DNA of 64,000 nucleotides from Pseudomonas viridiflava. GTDB taxonomy: Bacteria > Pseudomonadota > Gammaproteobacteria > Pseudomonadales > Pseudomonadaceae. The notes below the pieces were generated by a model. It saw only the letters and a list, made by a program, of their open reading frames with translations. It searched no databases and was not told the DNA's origin. Of the stretch, positions 7,639 through 17,182 are shown piece after piece; within the stretch, counting starts at the first letter, position 1, and every line of letters begins with the position of its first letter. Made by a program: the position numbers and the translations under genes. The stretch is from assembly GCF_900602065.1 (NCBI RefSeq), contig NZ_UWFN01000200.1, positions 239,305-303,304 on the forward strand, given 5' to 3'.

Positions 7639-8945
7639 GAAAGCTCCTTGTTGAAGGCTGGCTGTGCCGCCGCGCTGGTGTCACCTCGCAAACGCGCCAG
7701 ACCGCACACGCCGAACAGCGAAATACCTGCCAGTACGCTGAAGAAAATCGCCAGTGGCAGCCATTGCCCGGCGTAGTGCGTAGCCAGCAAGGTGCCGATG
7801 ATCGGTGTGCTGCCCCCGGCAATCGCGCAGATCAGTTGATAGGCGATGGAAATCCCGCTGTAGCGCAGATGTGCAGGGAAGGCTTGCGCCATGTATCCGG
7901 CAATCACTGCGTACAACGCCGAAAGGGTGATCACGGCCATCGCGATGCCCAGAGTCATCAATGCCAGGTTCTGGGTGCCCACCAGCAAAAACATTGGATA
8001 GGGCATGACCATCGAGAGCAGGGCGGCCAGCATCAGGAAGCGGCCTTCACCGATGCGCTCGGCCAGCAATGCGCTGATGGGTTGTGAAATGAACTGCAAG
8101 ATGGTCACGATGAACAGGCAATCCAGAATCGTTGCCCGGGAGATGCCCTGGTACTGGGTGACATAGGTAATCATGAAAGTGTTGGTGAAGAAGAAACCAG
8201 CAGAGCCGATGGTTACGGCGCAGGCGGCGAAGAAAATCTGCCGCCAGCAGGTACGCAGCACGTCCAGCACCGGGTACCTGGCGGTTTCGCCTTTCGCGGC
8301 CACGTCTTTGAATTCCGGCGACTCTTCAACACCAAAGCGAATGACGAGGCCAATCATCATCAGTACACCGCTGGCCAGAAACGGCAGGCGCCAGCCCCAG
8401 TCGGCGAATTCCGCTGGCTCTAAAGACGTCACCAGCCTGAAGGCGATCAGCGCCAGCAGCAAACCCGCCGGGCTACGCAACTGGGCGAAGGAGGCATAGA
8501 AGGTTTTGCGGCCCTTCGGTGCGTGCTCGCTGGCCATCAGTACCGCGCCGCCCCATTCGCCGCCGACGGAAATGCCTTGCACGATACGCAGCGCTACCAG
8601 GCCGACAGGTGCCCAGATACCGGCAGTGGCGTAGGTCGGCAGCAGGCCGATACCTGTCGTCGCGAGGCCCATCAAGAGCATGGTGAACAACAACATCTTC
8701 TTGCGCCCAAGACGATCACCGAGGTGACCGAAGACCATCCCGGCCATGGGCCGCGCGATAAAGCCGACTGCAAAAGTGCCAAACGCGGCAAGGGTGCTCA
8801 GGCCCGGTGTATCGCTGGGGAAAAACACCTGGCCAAGGATCAGCGCAGCGGCAGTGGCATAGATGTAGAAATCGTAGAATTCGATGGTCGTCCCGACGAA
8901 TGCGGCGGCAGCCGCCCGGCGAGGCTGGTTCGATGAGGTTCGCAT
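7635..8945 (-). CDS. MFS metabolite:H+ symporter (MHS family)
   Basis: 436 residues, about 12 membrane segments. The N-terminal block GTTIEFYDFYIYATAAAL and the loop GHLGDRLGRKKML between helices 2 and 3 are hallmarks of the MHS group (shikimate, alpha-ketoglutarate, proline/betaine carriers), as is GGEWGGAVLM. AAGG precedes the ATG. First gene of the four-gene operon 8945 to 4705, so it most likely imports the substrate that the aldolase, dehydrogenase and amidohydrolase process. Confidence 0.88.
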   Translation of the reverse strand: MRTSSNQPRRAAAAAFVGTTIEFYDFYIYATAAALILGQVFFPSDTPGLSTLAAFGTFAVGFIARPMAGMVFGHLGDRLGRKKMLLFTMLLMGLATTGIGLLPTYATAGIWAPVGLVALRIVQGISVGGEWGGAVLMASEHAPKGRKTFYASFAQLRSPAGLLLALIAFRLVTSLEPAEFADWGWRLPFLASGVLMMIGLVIRFGVEESPEFKDVAAKGETARYPVLDVLRTCWRQIFFAACAVTIGSAGFFFTNTFMITYVTQYQGISRATILDCLFIVTILQFISQPISALLAERIGEGRFLMLAALLSMVMPYPMFLLVGTQNLALMTLGIAMAVITLSALYAVIAGYMAQAFPAHLRYSGISIAYQLICAIAGGSTPIIGTLLATHYAGQWLPLAIFFSVLAGISLFGVCGLARLRGDTSAAAQPAFNKELS

Positions 8946-9053
8946 GCAAGGCCCTTTTGGTTTTGGCGTTATGGCAGGGGTCGAGGCTGATTACGTGGCG
9001 CTCTAAGGGCGCTTCCATGCTTTATCGCTCGCAGCCTATAATTAATCAATTTG

Positions 9054-9076
9054 CTAATACTTATTTCATGTATTAG
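9054..9076. promoter_or_regulatory. LysR-type operator, CTAATAC-N9-GTATTAG
   Basis: Perfect 7-bp inverted repeat (9054-9060 and 9070-9076) in the gap between the MHS transporter operon and its divergent LysR gene, 23 bp before the LysR start. Position and symmetry fit the binding site of the LysR protein encoded at 9099. Confidence 0.6.
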
Positions 9077-9098
9077 TCAGGCTACTAATGGTGTGGGA

Positions 9099-10064
9099 AT
9101 GAGCGATATCGAATCGGGCGAGGCTCAAGGCAAATGGCAAGGTCGGCGCTTTCTCAATGACCGCCTCGACTGGAATCTGCTGCGTACCTATCTGGCGATT
9201 GGAGAAGAACGCAGTATCAGCCGCGCGGCGGCCAGGCTTTTCGTCACGCAATCAGCGGTCAGCCAGTCGCTCAAACGCCTTGAAGAACAGCTCGATTGCG
9301 CCTTGATTGTCCGCAAGGGGCCGCGCTTCGACCTGACTCACGCCGGAGAGGAAGTGTTTGGTATTGCTCAAGAGATGTACGGCAACGTTTCACGCCTGGG
9401 CACGGCCGTTGAAGACGCCGAGGAGGAGGTCGTGGGTAAGGTACGCGTGCTCTCCATCAGCCATGTGCAGTCCCCCCTCTATGATGACTTTCTTGCTGAC
9501 TTCCATTTGCTGCATCCGCGCGTTGAACTTGAACTGGAGGTCATGCGCAGCTCGGATATTCAGAGCTCTCTGAACCAGAAAACAGCCAGTCTGGGGATTG
9601 GCTTGTGTCGCTTCCCTCAGGCGAAACTGGAGCGTGTGCTGTTGATGCGCCAGCGCTATGCGTTTTTCTGCGGCAAGCGACATCGGCTGTTCGGCAAACG
9701 CGGGTTGGCGCTCGATGCACTGCAGGGTGAGAACTTTGTCAGCTTCACCAGCGACCAGCTCGGCGGCAATCTTTCGCCCTTGACCGTGTTTCGTGATCAG
9801 CAGGGCTTCACCGGGAAAATCGTCGCCTCATCGCCCAGTTTCGAAGAGATCCGCCGATTGATCATCGCCGGTTACGGCATTGGTTGTTTGCCAGAACACC
9901 TGGTGGACAACGATTTGCACAACGGTCTGATCTGGCGTTTGCCACCGGCGGAGGGTGTGGTGGATGTCGACATGTTCCTGATGTGGAATCGCGATCAACG
10001 CATGAACCGCGCCGAGACGGTTTTTCTTGAGTCGTTTCGGCGAGTCATCGAAGAGGCGGTCTAA
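9099..10064 (+). CDS. LysR-family transcriptional regulator
   Basis: 321 residues from ATG 9099, preceded by a weak GTGGGA; an in-frame start at 9051 would overlap the operator. HTH at about residues 30-70 (ISRAAARLFVTQSAVSQSLK), then effector domain. Divergent from the transporter-aldolase-dehydrogenase-amidohydrolase operon, its probable target, with a clean palindrome between them. Its stop is 6 bp from the stop of the convergent IclR gene. Confidence 0.85.
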   Translation: MSDIESGEAQGKWQGRRFLNDRLDWNLLRTYLAIGEERSISRAAARLFVTQSAVSQSLKRLEEQLDCALIVRKGPRFDLTHAGEEVFGIAQEMYGNVSRLGTAVEDAEEEVVGKVRVLSISHVQSPLYDDFLADFHLLHPRVELELEVMRSSDIQSSLNQKTASLGIGLCRFPQAKLERVLLMRQRYAFFCGKRHRLFGKRGLALDALQGENFVSFTSDQLGGNLSPLTVFRDQQGFTGKIVASSPSFEEIRRLIIAGYGIGCLPEHLVDNDLHNGLIWRLPPAEGVVDVDMFLMWNRDQRMNRAETVFLESFRRVIEEAV

Positions 10065-10070
10065 TCCCGA

Positions 10071-10853
10071 CTATTGGGCGTGCCAGCCCAGTTGACTGGA
10101 AATGCGCTGGGTGGCTGCAACGAGCTGTTTGACGTAATCCTGCTTGAGTTCTTCGCGAAAGCGGAAGCAGGGGAATGACACGCTCATGCCGCCGATCACA
10201 TGGCCAAACCGGTCGCGAATTGGCGCGGCCAGACAGCGCATATTGTCTTCGAACTCTTCATGGTCTTCGGCGTAGCCCTGATCGCGAACCACTTGAAGCT
10301 CCTGCAAATAGGCATCAACGGTGGTCAGGGTATTAGCCGTACGGCGTTCGAAGCTTTCTTCCTGCAAGTGAGCAAGCAACTCAGGCTGCTCCAGCCACGC
10401 CATCAGCACTTTGCCAATCCCGGTGCAGTACAGCGGTGCGCGTCGACCAATGCGCGAGTACATGCGCAAGTTGTATTTGGAGTCGATCTTGTGCACATAA
10501 ACGATGCTGCCTTCGTCAAGAATCCCCAAGTGCACGGTCTCACCGGTCAGCTCGTTGATACGGCGCATACCCGGTTCAGCCTCGCGGACGATGTCCAGAT
10601 GGGGCAAGGCTTGCGCGCCCAATTCAAATAGCCGGACGCTGAGCCGGTATCGATCCTCGGCATCCTGCACCACATAACCGCGTGCCTTGAGTGACTGCAA
10701 AAAGCGGTAAACCGTGCTTTTGGACATGTCCAGTTTCTGCGCGATTTCCGATACGCCGCTTTCCTCGGGATGTTCTGCCAATGCCTCTAGTACCGCCATG
10801 GTCCGGCCTACTGCGGAGACCAGTTCATTGTTCTGGAGAGTGCTGTTGTCCAT
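10071..10853 (-). CDS. kdgR: IclR-family regulator (KdgR-like)
   Basis: 260 residues from ATG 10853, which has GGAG 7 bases upstream; a longer frame to 10946 would overlap the operators. IclR winged HTH at about residues 10-70 (MSKSTVYRFLQSLKARGYV), then the effector domain with ending VGGMSVSFPCFRF-like features. It is divergent from kdgK and the intergenic region carries two near-identical TGAAAC-N3-GTTT[CT]A palindromes, the form recognised by enterobacterial KdgR. It therefore probably represses the hexuronate operon and responds to 2-keto-3-deoxygluconate. The symbol is by analogy. Confidence 0.75.
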   Translation of the reverse strand: MDNSTLQNNELVSAVGRTMAVLEALAEHPEESGVSEIAQKLDMSKSTVYRFLQSLKARGYVVQDAEDRYRLSVRLFELGAQALPHLDIVREAEPGMRRINELTGETVHLGILDEGSIVYVHKIDSKYNLRMYSRIGRRAPLYCTGIGKVLMAWLEQPELLAHLQEESFERRTANTLTTVDAYLQELQVVRDQGYAEDHEEFEDNMRCLAAPIRDRFGHVIGGMSVSFPCFRFREELKQDYVKQLVAATQRISSQLGWHAQ

Positions 10854-10900
10854 GAAGGCTCCAACGGGAACGGAAAACCCAAGGATATACGCTAGCGAAT

Positions 10901-10915
10901 CAAAACGCTGTTTCA
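10901..10915. promoter_or_regulatory. KdgR-type operator 1
   Basis: CAAAACGCTGTTTCA, a quasi-palindrome of the form [CT][AG]AAAC-N3-GTTTCA. It lies 47 bp upstream of the regulator start and is the inverted counterpart of the site at 10968-10982. Confidence 0.6.
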
Positions 10916-10967
10916 TTTTTCTTGACGGGCTGGAAAATCTGATCAAAACTCCTTCACAAGCTACAAA

Positions 10968-10982
10968 TGAAACGCCGTTTTA
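10968..10982. promoter_or_regulatory. KdgR-type operator 2
   Basis: TGAAACGCCGTTTTA, 19 bp upstream of the kdgK start, where a bound repressor would block the kdgK promoter. With site 1 it forms a back-to-back pair, one site per divergent promoter. Confidence 0.6.
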
Positions 10983-11001
10983 AAAATAATAAAGGCGCGT
11001 A

Positions 11002-12012
11002 ATGATGAATGTAATTTCAAGACAACGGCCACAATCCGTCTCAAGCCAACCCATCAAAGTCGCATTGGTGGGTGAGTGCATGATCGAGATGCGCGCCGAG
11101 TCAGCCTCGGACTTCAGCCAGACGTTCGGCGGTGACACGCTGAATACCGCGGTCTATCTGGCCCGGCTGAATCCCGTCTCACGCATTGCGGTGGAGTACG
11201 TGACCGCCATCGGTGCAGACAGCTTCAGCGACGCCATGCGCCAGCTGTGGTGTGACGAGAGAGTCGGCAACCAGCATGTGCGGGTGATCAAGGATGCATT
11301 GCCAGGTCTGTACGTTATCCAGACGGATCCCCGTGGCGAACGGCGCTTTGTGTATTGGCGCGGTCAGGCTGCCGCACGGCGCATGTTCGACGGGCCTGAC
11401 GCGGATGCAATGCTGCAGGCTCTGGCCAATTACGATGTCCTTTACCTCAGCGGCATCAGCCTGGCGATCCTCACGCCTCAAGGCCGCGAACGCCTCCTAC
11501 AAGCTGTAGGTCAGGCCCGCGAATCCGGTACCCGGATTGTCTTCGATAACAATTTCCGTCCTCACCTGTGGCCTGACGCCGACGCAGCGCGCAAGGCCTA
11601 CAGCGACATTCTGCGCCTGACCGATCTGGCCCTGATTACCTGGGAAGACGACGAAGCCCTGTTTGGATACGCCGATGTCGAGGCCTTGTTCCGGGCCTAC
11701 GCCAGCTTCGGCGTGGGCGAAGTGGTGCTCAAGCGCGGCGCGCAGTCATGTCTGATCGACTGTGCCGGGGAACGCTATGAAGTACCGGCTGAGTCGGTAC
11801 ACAACATCGTCGACACCACGGCGGCAGGTGATTCCTTTAGCGCCGGCTATCTCTCGTGTCGCCTACAAGGTGGCGAGCCGGAGCTGGCCGCCCAGTGCGG
11901 ACATCGACTGGCCGCTCAAGTCGTCCAGCATCGCGGTGCACTGATCCCTAACGCCGCAATGCCCAGTCTGGATATGCCTACATTTTCTTTTGCCGCAGAG
12001 GCCCGCAACTGA
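11002..12012 (+). CDS. kdgK: 2-dehydro-3-deoxygluconokinase (PfkB family)
   Basis: 336 residues. PfkB signature 1 ([15 protein letters not shown]) near residue 35 and signature 2 with the catalytic Asp ([15 protein letters not shown]) near residue 270. KdgK phosphorylates 2-keto-3-deoxygluconate to KDPG in the cytoplasm; the context (two mannonate dehydratases and fructuronate reductase downstream, KdgR-type operators upstream) strongly supports this over another sugar kinase. AAAGG precedes the ATG. Its stop overlaps the ATG of the next gene by one base. First gene of the operon running to 18358. Confidence 0.9.
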   Translation: MMNVISRQRPQSVSSQPIKVALVGECMIEMRAESASDFSQTFGGDTLNTAVYLARLNPVSRIAVEYVTAIGADSFSDAMRQLWCDERVGNQHVRVIKDALPGLYVIQTDPRGERRFVYWRGQAAARRMFDGPDADAMLQALANYDVLYLSGISLAILTPQGRERLLQAVGQARESGTRIVFDNNFRPHLWPDADAARKAYSDILRLTDLALITWEDDEALFGYADVEALFRAYASFGVGEVVLKRGAQSCLIDCAGERYEVPAESVHNIVDTTAAGDSFSAGYLSCRLQGGEPELAAQCGHRLAAQVVQHRGALIPNAAMPSLDMPTFSFAAEARN

Positions 12013-13223
12013 TGAAAATCATTGAAGCTCGCGTGATCGTTACCTGCCCGGGTCGTAACTTGATCACCCTTAAAATCGTCACGGACGCCGGCATTTACGG
12101 CATCGGCGACGCCACCCTGAATGGCCGTGAACTGGCAGTGGTCGCGTACCTTGAAGAGCATGTGCTGCCCGCGCTGATCGGGCGCGATGCCCATCGCATC
12201 GAAGACATCTGGCAATACTTGTACCGCGGGGCTTACTGGCGCCGTGGCCCGGTGACCATGACCGCGATTGCCGCAGTGGACATCGCGTTGTGGGACATAA
12301 AAGCCAAGGCAGCCAACATGCCGCTGTATCAATTGCTGGGCGGCAAAAGCCGCGAGCGGGTGATGGTCTACGGGCACGCTACGGGTAAAGACATCGAAGG
12401 TTGCCTGGACGAAGTCGCCCGCCATGTAGAACTGGGTTACAAAGCCGTGCGCGTGCAATGCGGGATTCCCGGCATCGCCACCACCTATGGCGTGGCCAAA
12501 CGCAGCGGCGAGCGTTATGAACCGGCCGACAGTGATTTGCCTGCCGAGCACATGTGGGACACCGCGAAGTACCTTAACTATGTGCCCAAGCTGTTTGCGG
12601 CCGTTCGCGAGCGCTTTGGTGATGACTTGCACATCCTTCATGACGTCCATCATCGCCTCACGCCGATCGAAGCAGGTCGGCTGGGCAAATCCGTCGAGCC
12701 CTTCAACCTGTTCTGGCTGGAGGACTGCACCCCGGCTGAAAATCAGGAGGCGTTTCGCCTGATCCGCCAGCACACCACCACGCCACTGGCGGTGGGTGAA
12801 GTGTTCAACTCGATTCATGACTGCCGCGAGCTGATTCAGGAACAGTTGATCGACTACATCCGTGCCACGCTGGTGCATGCAGGTGGCATTACCCATGTGC
12901 GACGGATTGCCGATTTTGCGGCGCTGTTTCAGGTGCGCACCGGTTTTCACGGTGCCACCGACCTGTCGCCAGTGTGCATGGGCGCCGCGCTGCATTTCGA
13001 TACCTGGGTGCCCAACTTCGGTATTCAGGAACACATGCCCCACGACGAACGCATCGACGAAGTCTTCCCTCACGCTTATCGCTTTGAAGACGGCCATTTC
13101 ACCCCTGGCGAAACCCCGGGCCATGGCGTCGATATCGACGAGACCCTCGCAGCGAAATATCCCTACAAACGCGCCAGCCTGCCGGTCAATCGCCTGGAAG
13201 ACGGCACGCTCTGGCACTGGTAA
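12012..13223 (+). CDS. manD: Enolase-superfamily D-mannonate dehydratase (ManD/RspA type)
   Basis: 403 residues, family length. Enolase-superfamily features: the N-terminal capping domain, the KAVRVQ strand with catalytic Arg, the TYGV loop with the Tyr that partners it, metal ligands in [14 protein letters not shown] and VGEVFN, and the C-terminal GTLWHW typical of ManD. It dehydrates D-mannonate to 2-keto-3-deoxygluconate, although RspA-like members can be poor mannonate dehydratases. It sits directly before a zinc dehydrogenase, the same pairing as E. coli rspA-rspB. A second, unrelated mannonate dehydratase (UxuA) ends this operon. Confidence 0.85.
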   Translation: MKIIEARVIVTCPGRNLITLKIVTDAGIYGIGDATLNGRELAVVAYLEEHVLPALIGRDAHRIEDIWQYLYRGAYWRRGPVTMTAIAAVDIALWDIKAKAANMPLYQLLGGKSRERVMVYGHATGKDIEGCLDEVARHVELGYKAVRVQCGIPGIATTYGVAKRSGERYEPADSDLPAEHMWDTAKYLNYVPKLFAAVRERFGDDLHILHDVHHRLTPIEAGRLGKSVEPFNLFWLEDCTPAENQEAFRLIRQHTTTPLAVGEVFNSIHDCRELIQEQLIDYIRATLVHAGGITHVRRIADFAALFQVRTGFHGATDLSPVCMGAALHFDTWVPNFGIQEHMPHDERIDEVFPHAYRFEDGHFTPGETPGHGVDIDETLAAKYPYKRASLPVNRLEDGTLWHW

Positions 13224-13283
13224 GACAATCGAACCATCACAACAAAAACATCAGGCGGCGGCCGCCCTGACAGGAGTTACCCG

Positions 13284-14315
13284 ATGAAAGCCTTTCAAGT
13301 AAGAGCACCTTTTGAGTTCGGCCTGACCAACGTCGAGGTGCCGCAAATCGCACCCGGCGAAGTCAAGGTGGACGTCGCCTACGCCGGTATCTGCGGCTCG
13401 GACATGCACATCATCCACGGCCAGAACGCTTTCGTGCGTTTTCCTCGGGTGACCGGCCACGAGTTCTCCGGCGTGGTACGCGAAGTGGGCGAGGGCGTTG
13501 AGCACCTCAAGGCGGGCGACCGCGTGTGCATCGACCCGGTCATCAGTTGCGGTACGTGCTACCCGTGCAGGATTAACCGTCCGAACGTTTGCACCCGATT
13601 GCAGGTGATTGGCGTCCACCGCGACGGTGGTTTCAGCGAGCAGGTCTGCGTGCCGGCCAGTAACGCCCATCGCCTGCCTGACTCAATGTCCCTTAGCCAC
13701 GCTGCGCTGGTGGAACCTTACTCCATTGCGCTCAACGTGCTGGATCGCATGCACGTCCATCCGGGCGACAGTCTGTTGATCTACGGCGCGGGCGTGATTG
13801 GCCTGACCCTGGTGCAGATGGCCCGGGCGCTGGGGTTGACCGACATCACCGTCACCGATGTCATCGACGCTCGCCTGGAAACCGCCAGAGCCCTGGGCGC
13901 CAGTCGCACCCTCAATGGTCAGGATGTCGACGTCGAAGCCACGATGCGCGAATTGACCCAGGGCGAAGGTGTGCCGCTGATTGTCGACGCAGCGTGCATT
14001 CCTGCGCTGATGCCGCAAATGGTTCGTCTGGCCTCGCCAGCGGGACGAATCGGCTTGCTGGGCTTCAATGCAACGCCGAGTGATCTGGTGCAACTGGAGA
14101 TGATCAAGAAAGAGCTGACGCTGGTGGGCTCGCGCCTGAACAACCGCAAGTTTCCCAAGGTGATCGAATTGATCGCCAGCGGCAAATTGCAGGTTCAGGA
14201 ACTGGTCAGCCATCAGGTGTCTTTCGACGAGATGCCAGCGGCCATCGACCTGATCGAAAACCATCCTGAACAGACCCGCAAGGTGCTGGTGCAGTTGAGT
14301 GAAGCGCGTCACTAG
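13284..14315 (+). CDS. Zinc-binding alcohol dehydrogenase (RspB/idonate dehydrogenase-like)
   Basis: 343 residues of the medium-chain dehydrogenase family. Catalytic zinc ligands in GICGSDMH and TGHEFSG (HE), structural zinc cysteines CGTCYPCRINRPNVC, and NAD fold IYGAGVIGLTLVQMA. AGGAG lies upstream. Likely oxidises a sugar acid or polyol hydroxyl at C5 or C2 (L-gulonate, idonate or galactonate-like). It follows manD as rspB follows rspA in E. coli. The exact substrate is inferred only from the hexonate context. Confidence 0.82.
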   Translation: MKAFQVRAPFEFGLTNVEVPQIAPGEVKVDVAYAGICGSDMHIIHGQNAFVRFPRVTGHEFSGVVREVGEGVEHLKAGDRVCIDPVISCGTCYPCRINRPNVCTRLQVIGVHRDGGFSEQVCVPASNAHRLPDSMSLSHAALVEPYSIALNVLDRMHVHPGDSLLIYGAGVIGLTLVQMARALGLTDITVTDVIDARLETARALGASRTLNGQDVDVEATMRELTQGEGVPLIVDAACIPALMPQMVRLASPAGRIGLLGFNATPSDLVQLEMIKKELTLVGSRLNNRKFPKVIELIASGKLQVQELVSHQVSFDEMPAAIDLIENHPEQTRKVLVQLSEARH

Positions 14316-14382
14316 TCCGATATAGATACGAGTGCCCCTTTGGGCACCCTCACCGAATAAACATAAAAAGCGGGAGGTTCCA

Positions 14383-15681
14383 ATGTTTGGTCAAGGTCGT
14401 ACATTAATTATCATCATGCTGTTCCTGGCAGGCGTCATTAACTACCTGGATCGCTCGGCATTGTCCGTGGCAGCTCCTTTCATCCAGAAGGACTACGGTC
14501 TGACGACGGGTGAGATGGGCATGATCTTCAGTAGTTTTTTCGTCGGCTACGCGGCGTTCAACTTCATCGGTGGCTGGGCGGCTGACCGCTACGGCGCGAA
14601 AACCACTCTGCTGTTGGCGATGGTGCTGTGGTCTCTGTTCAGCGGCCTCACTGTGCTGACCGTAGGCTTTGCTTCTCTGGTGCTAATCCGCATTCTGTTC
14701 GGCATGGGTGAAGGACCTCTGAGCGTTACCACGAGCAAGATGGTCAACAACTGGTACACGCCAAAACAGCGGGCTCGGGCGCTGGGTTCGTCGATGTCCG
14801 GCACGCCGCTGGGCGGTGCGATCTCCGGGCCTGTCGTGGGCTTTATCGCCATCAGCTACGGCTGGAAGGTCTCATTCATTATCATCATGATCGTGGGCCT
14901 GATCTGGGCTGCGGTCTGGTACAAGTTCGTCAAGGACAAACCAGAAGGTAAGGTTGCCGAGGAAATCCAGCGCGCCGAAGGCACGAGCGAAGTGGCTTCG
15001 TTGCCGGTGCATCCGCTGCGTTATTACCTTAAACAACCCACTGTGCTGTTCACCTCGCTGGCGTTCTTTTCCTATAACTACACGCTGTTCTTCTTCCTGA
15101 CCTGGTTCCCAAGCTACCTGACCATGGCCCACGGCTTGAACGTCAAGGACATGAGCATTGCCACCGTCATTCCGTGGCTGCTGGGTTTCCTGGGTCTGGC
15201 GCTGGGCGGTTTCATCTCCGACTTCGTGTTCAAGAAGACCGGACGGATGATGTTCTCGCGCAAAGTCGTACTGGTCACCTGCCTGCTGGCGTGTGCGGCC
15301 TGCATTGCGGTAGCGGGGATCGTCAAAACGCTTTATCCGGCGGTCATTCTCGTCGCACTGGCGGTGTTCTTCCTGTACCTGACCGGCGCCATCTACTGGG
15401 CGATCATCCAGGACACCGTGCCTGCTGCCCGGGTTGGTGGTGTTAGCGGCTTCATGCATTTTCTGGCGAACACCTCGGGGATCATTGGCCCGACCCTGAC
15501 CGGTTTTCTGGTGCAATTCACCGGTTCGTTTACCAGTGCATTCCTGTTGGCAGGGCTGTTGACCGTGATCGGCGCGGTCTGTGTGGCGCGCTACGTCAAA
15601 CCGCTAAGCGCTGCCGACACCGGTGAAGCGGCTGTGCCGGTTCCGCAACATGATTCGGCCTTGAGCCATCCCAGAACATAA
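14383..15681 (+). CDS. MFS hexuronate/hexonate transporter (ACS family, ExuT-like)
   Basis: 432 residues from ATG 14383, preceded by GGGAGG; the longer frame from 14332 lacks a ribosome site. About 12 membrane helices; the opening INYLDRSALSVAAPFI and the loop GGWAADRYGAKTTL are typical of the anion:cation symporter family that includes ExuT (hexuronate) and DgoT (galactonate). Embedded between the dehydrogenase and uxuB in the hexuronate operon, so it probably imports glucuronate, galacturonate or a hexonate. Confidence 0.85.
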   Translation: MFGQGRTLIIIMLFLAGVINYLDRSALSVAAPFIQKDYGLTTGEMGMIFSSFFVGYAAFNFIGGWAADRYGAKTTLLLAMVLWSLFSGLTVLTVGFASLVLIRILFGMGEGPLSVTTSKMVNNWYTPKQRARALGSSMSGTPLGGAISGPVVGFIAISYGWKVSFIIIMIVGLIWAAVWYKFVKDKPEGKVAEEIQRAEGTSEVASLPVHPLRYYLKQPTVLFTSLAFFSYNYTLFFFLTWFPSYLTMAHGLNVKDMSIATVIPWLLGFLGLALGGFISDFVFKKTGRMMFSRKVVLVTCLLACAACIAVAGIVKTLYPAVILVALAVFFLYLTGAIYWAIIQDTVPAARVGGVSGFMHFLANTSGIIGPTLTGFLVQFTGSFTSAFLLAGLLTVIGAVCVARYVKPLSAADTGEAAVPVPQHDSALSHPRT

Positions 15682-15692
15682 GGAGTGTGTCG

Positions 15693-17165
15693 ATGCCTAT
15701 TGTGAACCGCGTGCCCGCTACCGGCACTGCGTCAGAACCGGAAGCGGTCATTGGAATTGTGCATCTGGGCCTGGGGGCGTTTCATCGCGCCCATCAGGCG
15801 GTCTACCTGCAACGTAACCTCAATCGTCATGGCCAGAGCGACTGGGGGTTGTGCAGCGCCAATTTGCGCTCCAATCGTGCGGTGGTTGATCTTTTACGTG
15901 AACAGGACGGTCGCTACCACATTGCCGAGTACAGCGACCGCGAACAGGTGACGCTGCGTGAAATTGCTGTCCTGCGCGAAGCGTTATATGCGGGTGAGGG
16001 CGGTAATGAGCTGGAGTTGCTGTTACAGCGCATGGCCGCGCCGCAAACGCGGATTGTCACGCTCACCGTCACTGAAAAAGGTTATTGCCTGAGCCCATCC
16101 ACAGGGCAACTACGCCTTGAGGACCCGACGATTGCCCATGACATTGCTCATCCGCAAACGCCACGTTCGGCACCGGGCATTGTACTCGAAGCCTTGCGCC
16201 GCCGCCGCGCGGCCGGGATTCCGGCGTTTACTGTGCTGTGTTGCGACAACATGCCTGATAACGGCCAGCGCACCCGGCAGGCAGTACGCGGACTGGCAGT
16301 ACGCGGACTGGCGGCAGAGCAGGACCAGGAACTGGCGCAGTGGATCGATCAGCACGTAGCGTTTCCCAGCTGCATGGTCGACCGGATTGTCCCGGCCATG
16401 ACGGCAGAGTCTTTCAGTCGTCTGGAGCAGCAACTGGACTGCCACGACCCTGCGGCGGTGGTCTGTGAAAGCTTTAGCCAGTGGGTCATCGAGGACAACT
16501 TTCCGCTGGGTCGCCCTGACTGGGAAGTGGAAGGCGTGCAGATGGTCGACGACGTGCAGCCCTTCGAAACGATGAAGCTGCGCATGCTCAACGGCAGCCA
16601 TTCCCTATTGGCCTATGTGGGTGTGCTGGCAGGTCATGAGTCGGTGTTCGAGGCTGTTAACGATCCGCGACTGGCGGGGCTTATCGAGCACTATATGACC
16701 CACGAAGCAGCGCCCACCCTGAACATGCCAGCGGGTATCGACCTTGCACTCTATGCCCGCGATCTGAAGGTGCGCTTTGCCAATGACAGCCTGCAACACC
16801 GGCTGCGACAGATCGCCATGGACGGTTCGCAGAAACTGCCGCAACGCTGGTTGCTGGGTGCACAGCAACTGCTCGACAACGGTCGCGACATTTCCAGCAC
16901 CGCGCTGGGCATTGCCGCCTGGATTCGCTACTGCACACAAGCGTCGGGGCAAGTGATTGATGACCCGTTGAACGCCACCTTTGCTGATCTGGCGGGGCGA
17001 TACGAAGGCGCATCACTGGTGGATGCGTTTCTGGAACTGGATGAAGTCTTCCCGACCGAGCTGTCGAAGCGATCGGCGTTTCGCGACGCCGTGCAACAGG
17101 CCTATGCCTCGCTGACAGGCGACGGCATAAACAGCGTGTTGCAACGCTTTGCTGCTCATAACTAA
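15693..17165 (+). CDS. uxuB: Fructuronate reductase / mannitol dehydrogenase family
   Basis: 490 residues from ATG 15693 with AGGAG 7 bases upstream; a GTG two codons earlier is too close to it. N-terminal NAD motif [16 protein letters not shown], second motif TVTEKGYC, and the polyol dehydrogenase core [15 protein letters not shown] (catalytic Lys and Asn/His). UxuB interconverts D-fructuronate and D-mannonate with NADH. An exact in-frame 15-bp tandem duplication (16281-16310) repeats AVRGL. Next gene is uxuA, 17 bp downstream, so the pathway order is preserved. Mannitol dehydrogenase is the alternative, less likely here. Confidence 0.88.
   Translation: MPIVNRVPATGTASEPEAVIGIVHLGLGAFHRAHQAVYLQRNLNRHGQSDWGLCSANLRSNRAVVDLLREQDGRYHIAEYSDREQVTLREIAVLREALYAGEGGNELELLLQRMAAPQTRIVTLTVTEKGYCLSPSTGQLRLEDPTIAHDIAHPQTPRSAPGIVLEALRRRRAAGIPAFTVLCCDNMPDNGQRTRQAVRGLAVRGLAAEQDQELAQWIDQHVAFPSCMVDRIVPAMTAESFSRLEQQLDCHDPAAVVCESFSQWVIEDNFPLGRPDWEVEGVQMVDDVQPFETMKLRMLNGSHSLLAYVGVLAGHESVFEAVNDPRLAGLIEHYMTHEAAPTLNMPAGIDLALYARDLKVRFANDSLQHRLRQIAMDGSQKLPQRWLLGAQQLLDNGRDISSTALGIAAWIRYCTQASGQVIDDPLNATFADLAGRYEGASLVDAFLELDEVFPTELSKRSAFRDAVQQAYASLTGDGINSVLQRFAAHN
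16281..16310. repeat. Exact 15-bp tandem duplication inside uxuB
   Basis: The unit GCAGTACGCGGACTG occurs twice back to back (16281-16295, 16296-16310) and adds five residues (AVRGL) without shifting the frame. It lies in a surface-like linker region after the second cofactor motif. Confidence 0.95.
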
Positions 17166-17182
17166 CAAGAAAGGAGAAGCAC

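Noticed and set aside
11916..13217. 433-codon open frame on the minus strand opposite manD
   Set aside because: It is an antisense shadow of manD caused by GC-rich third positions; composition is Gln/His/Arg-rich, no ribosome site, no family pattern.
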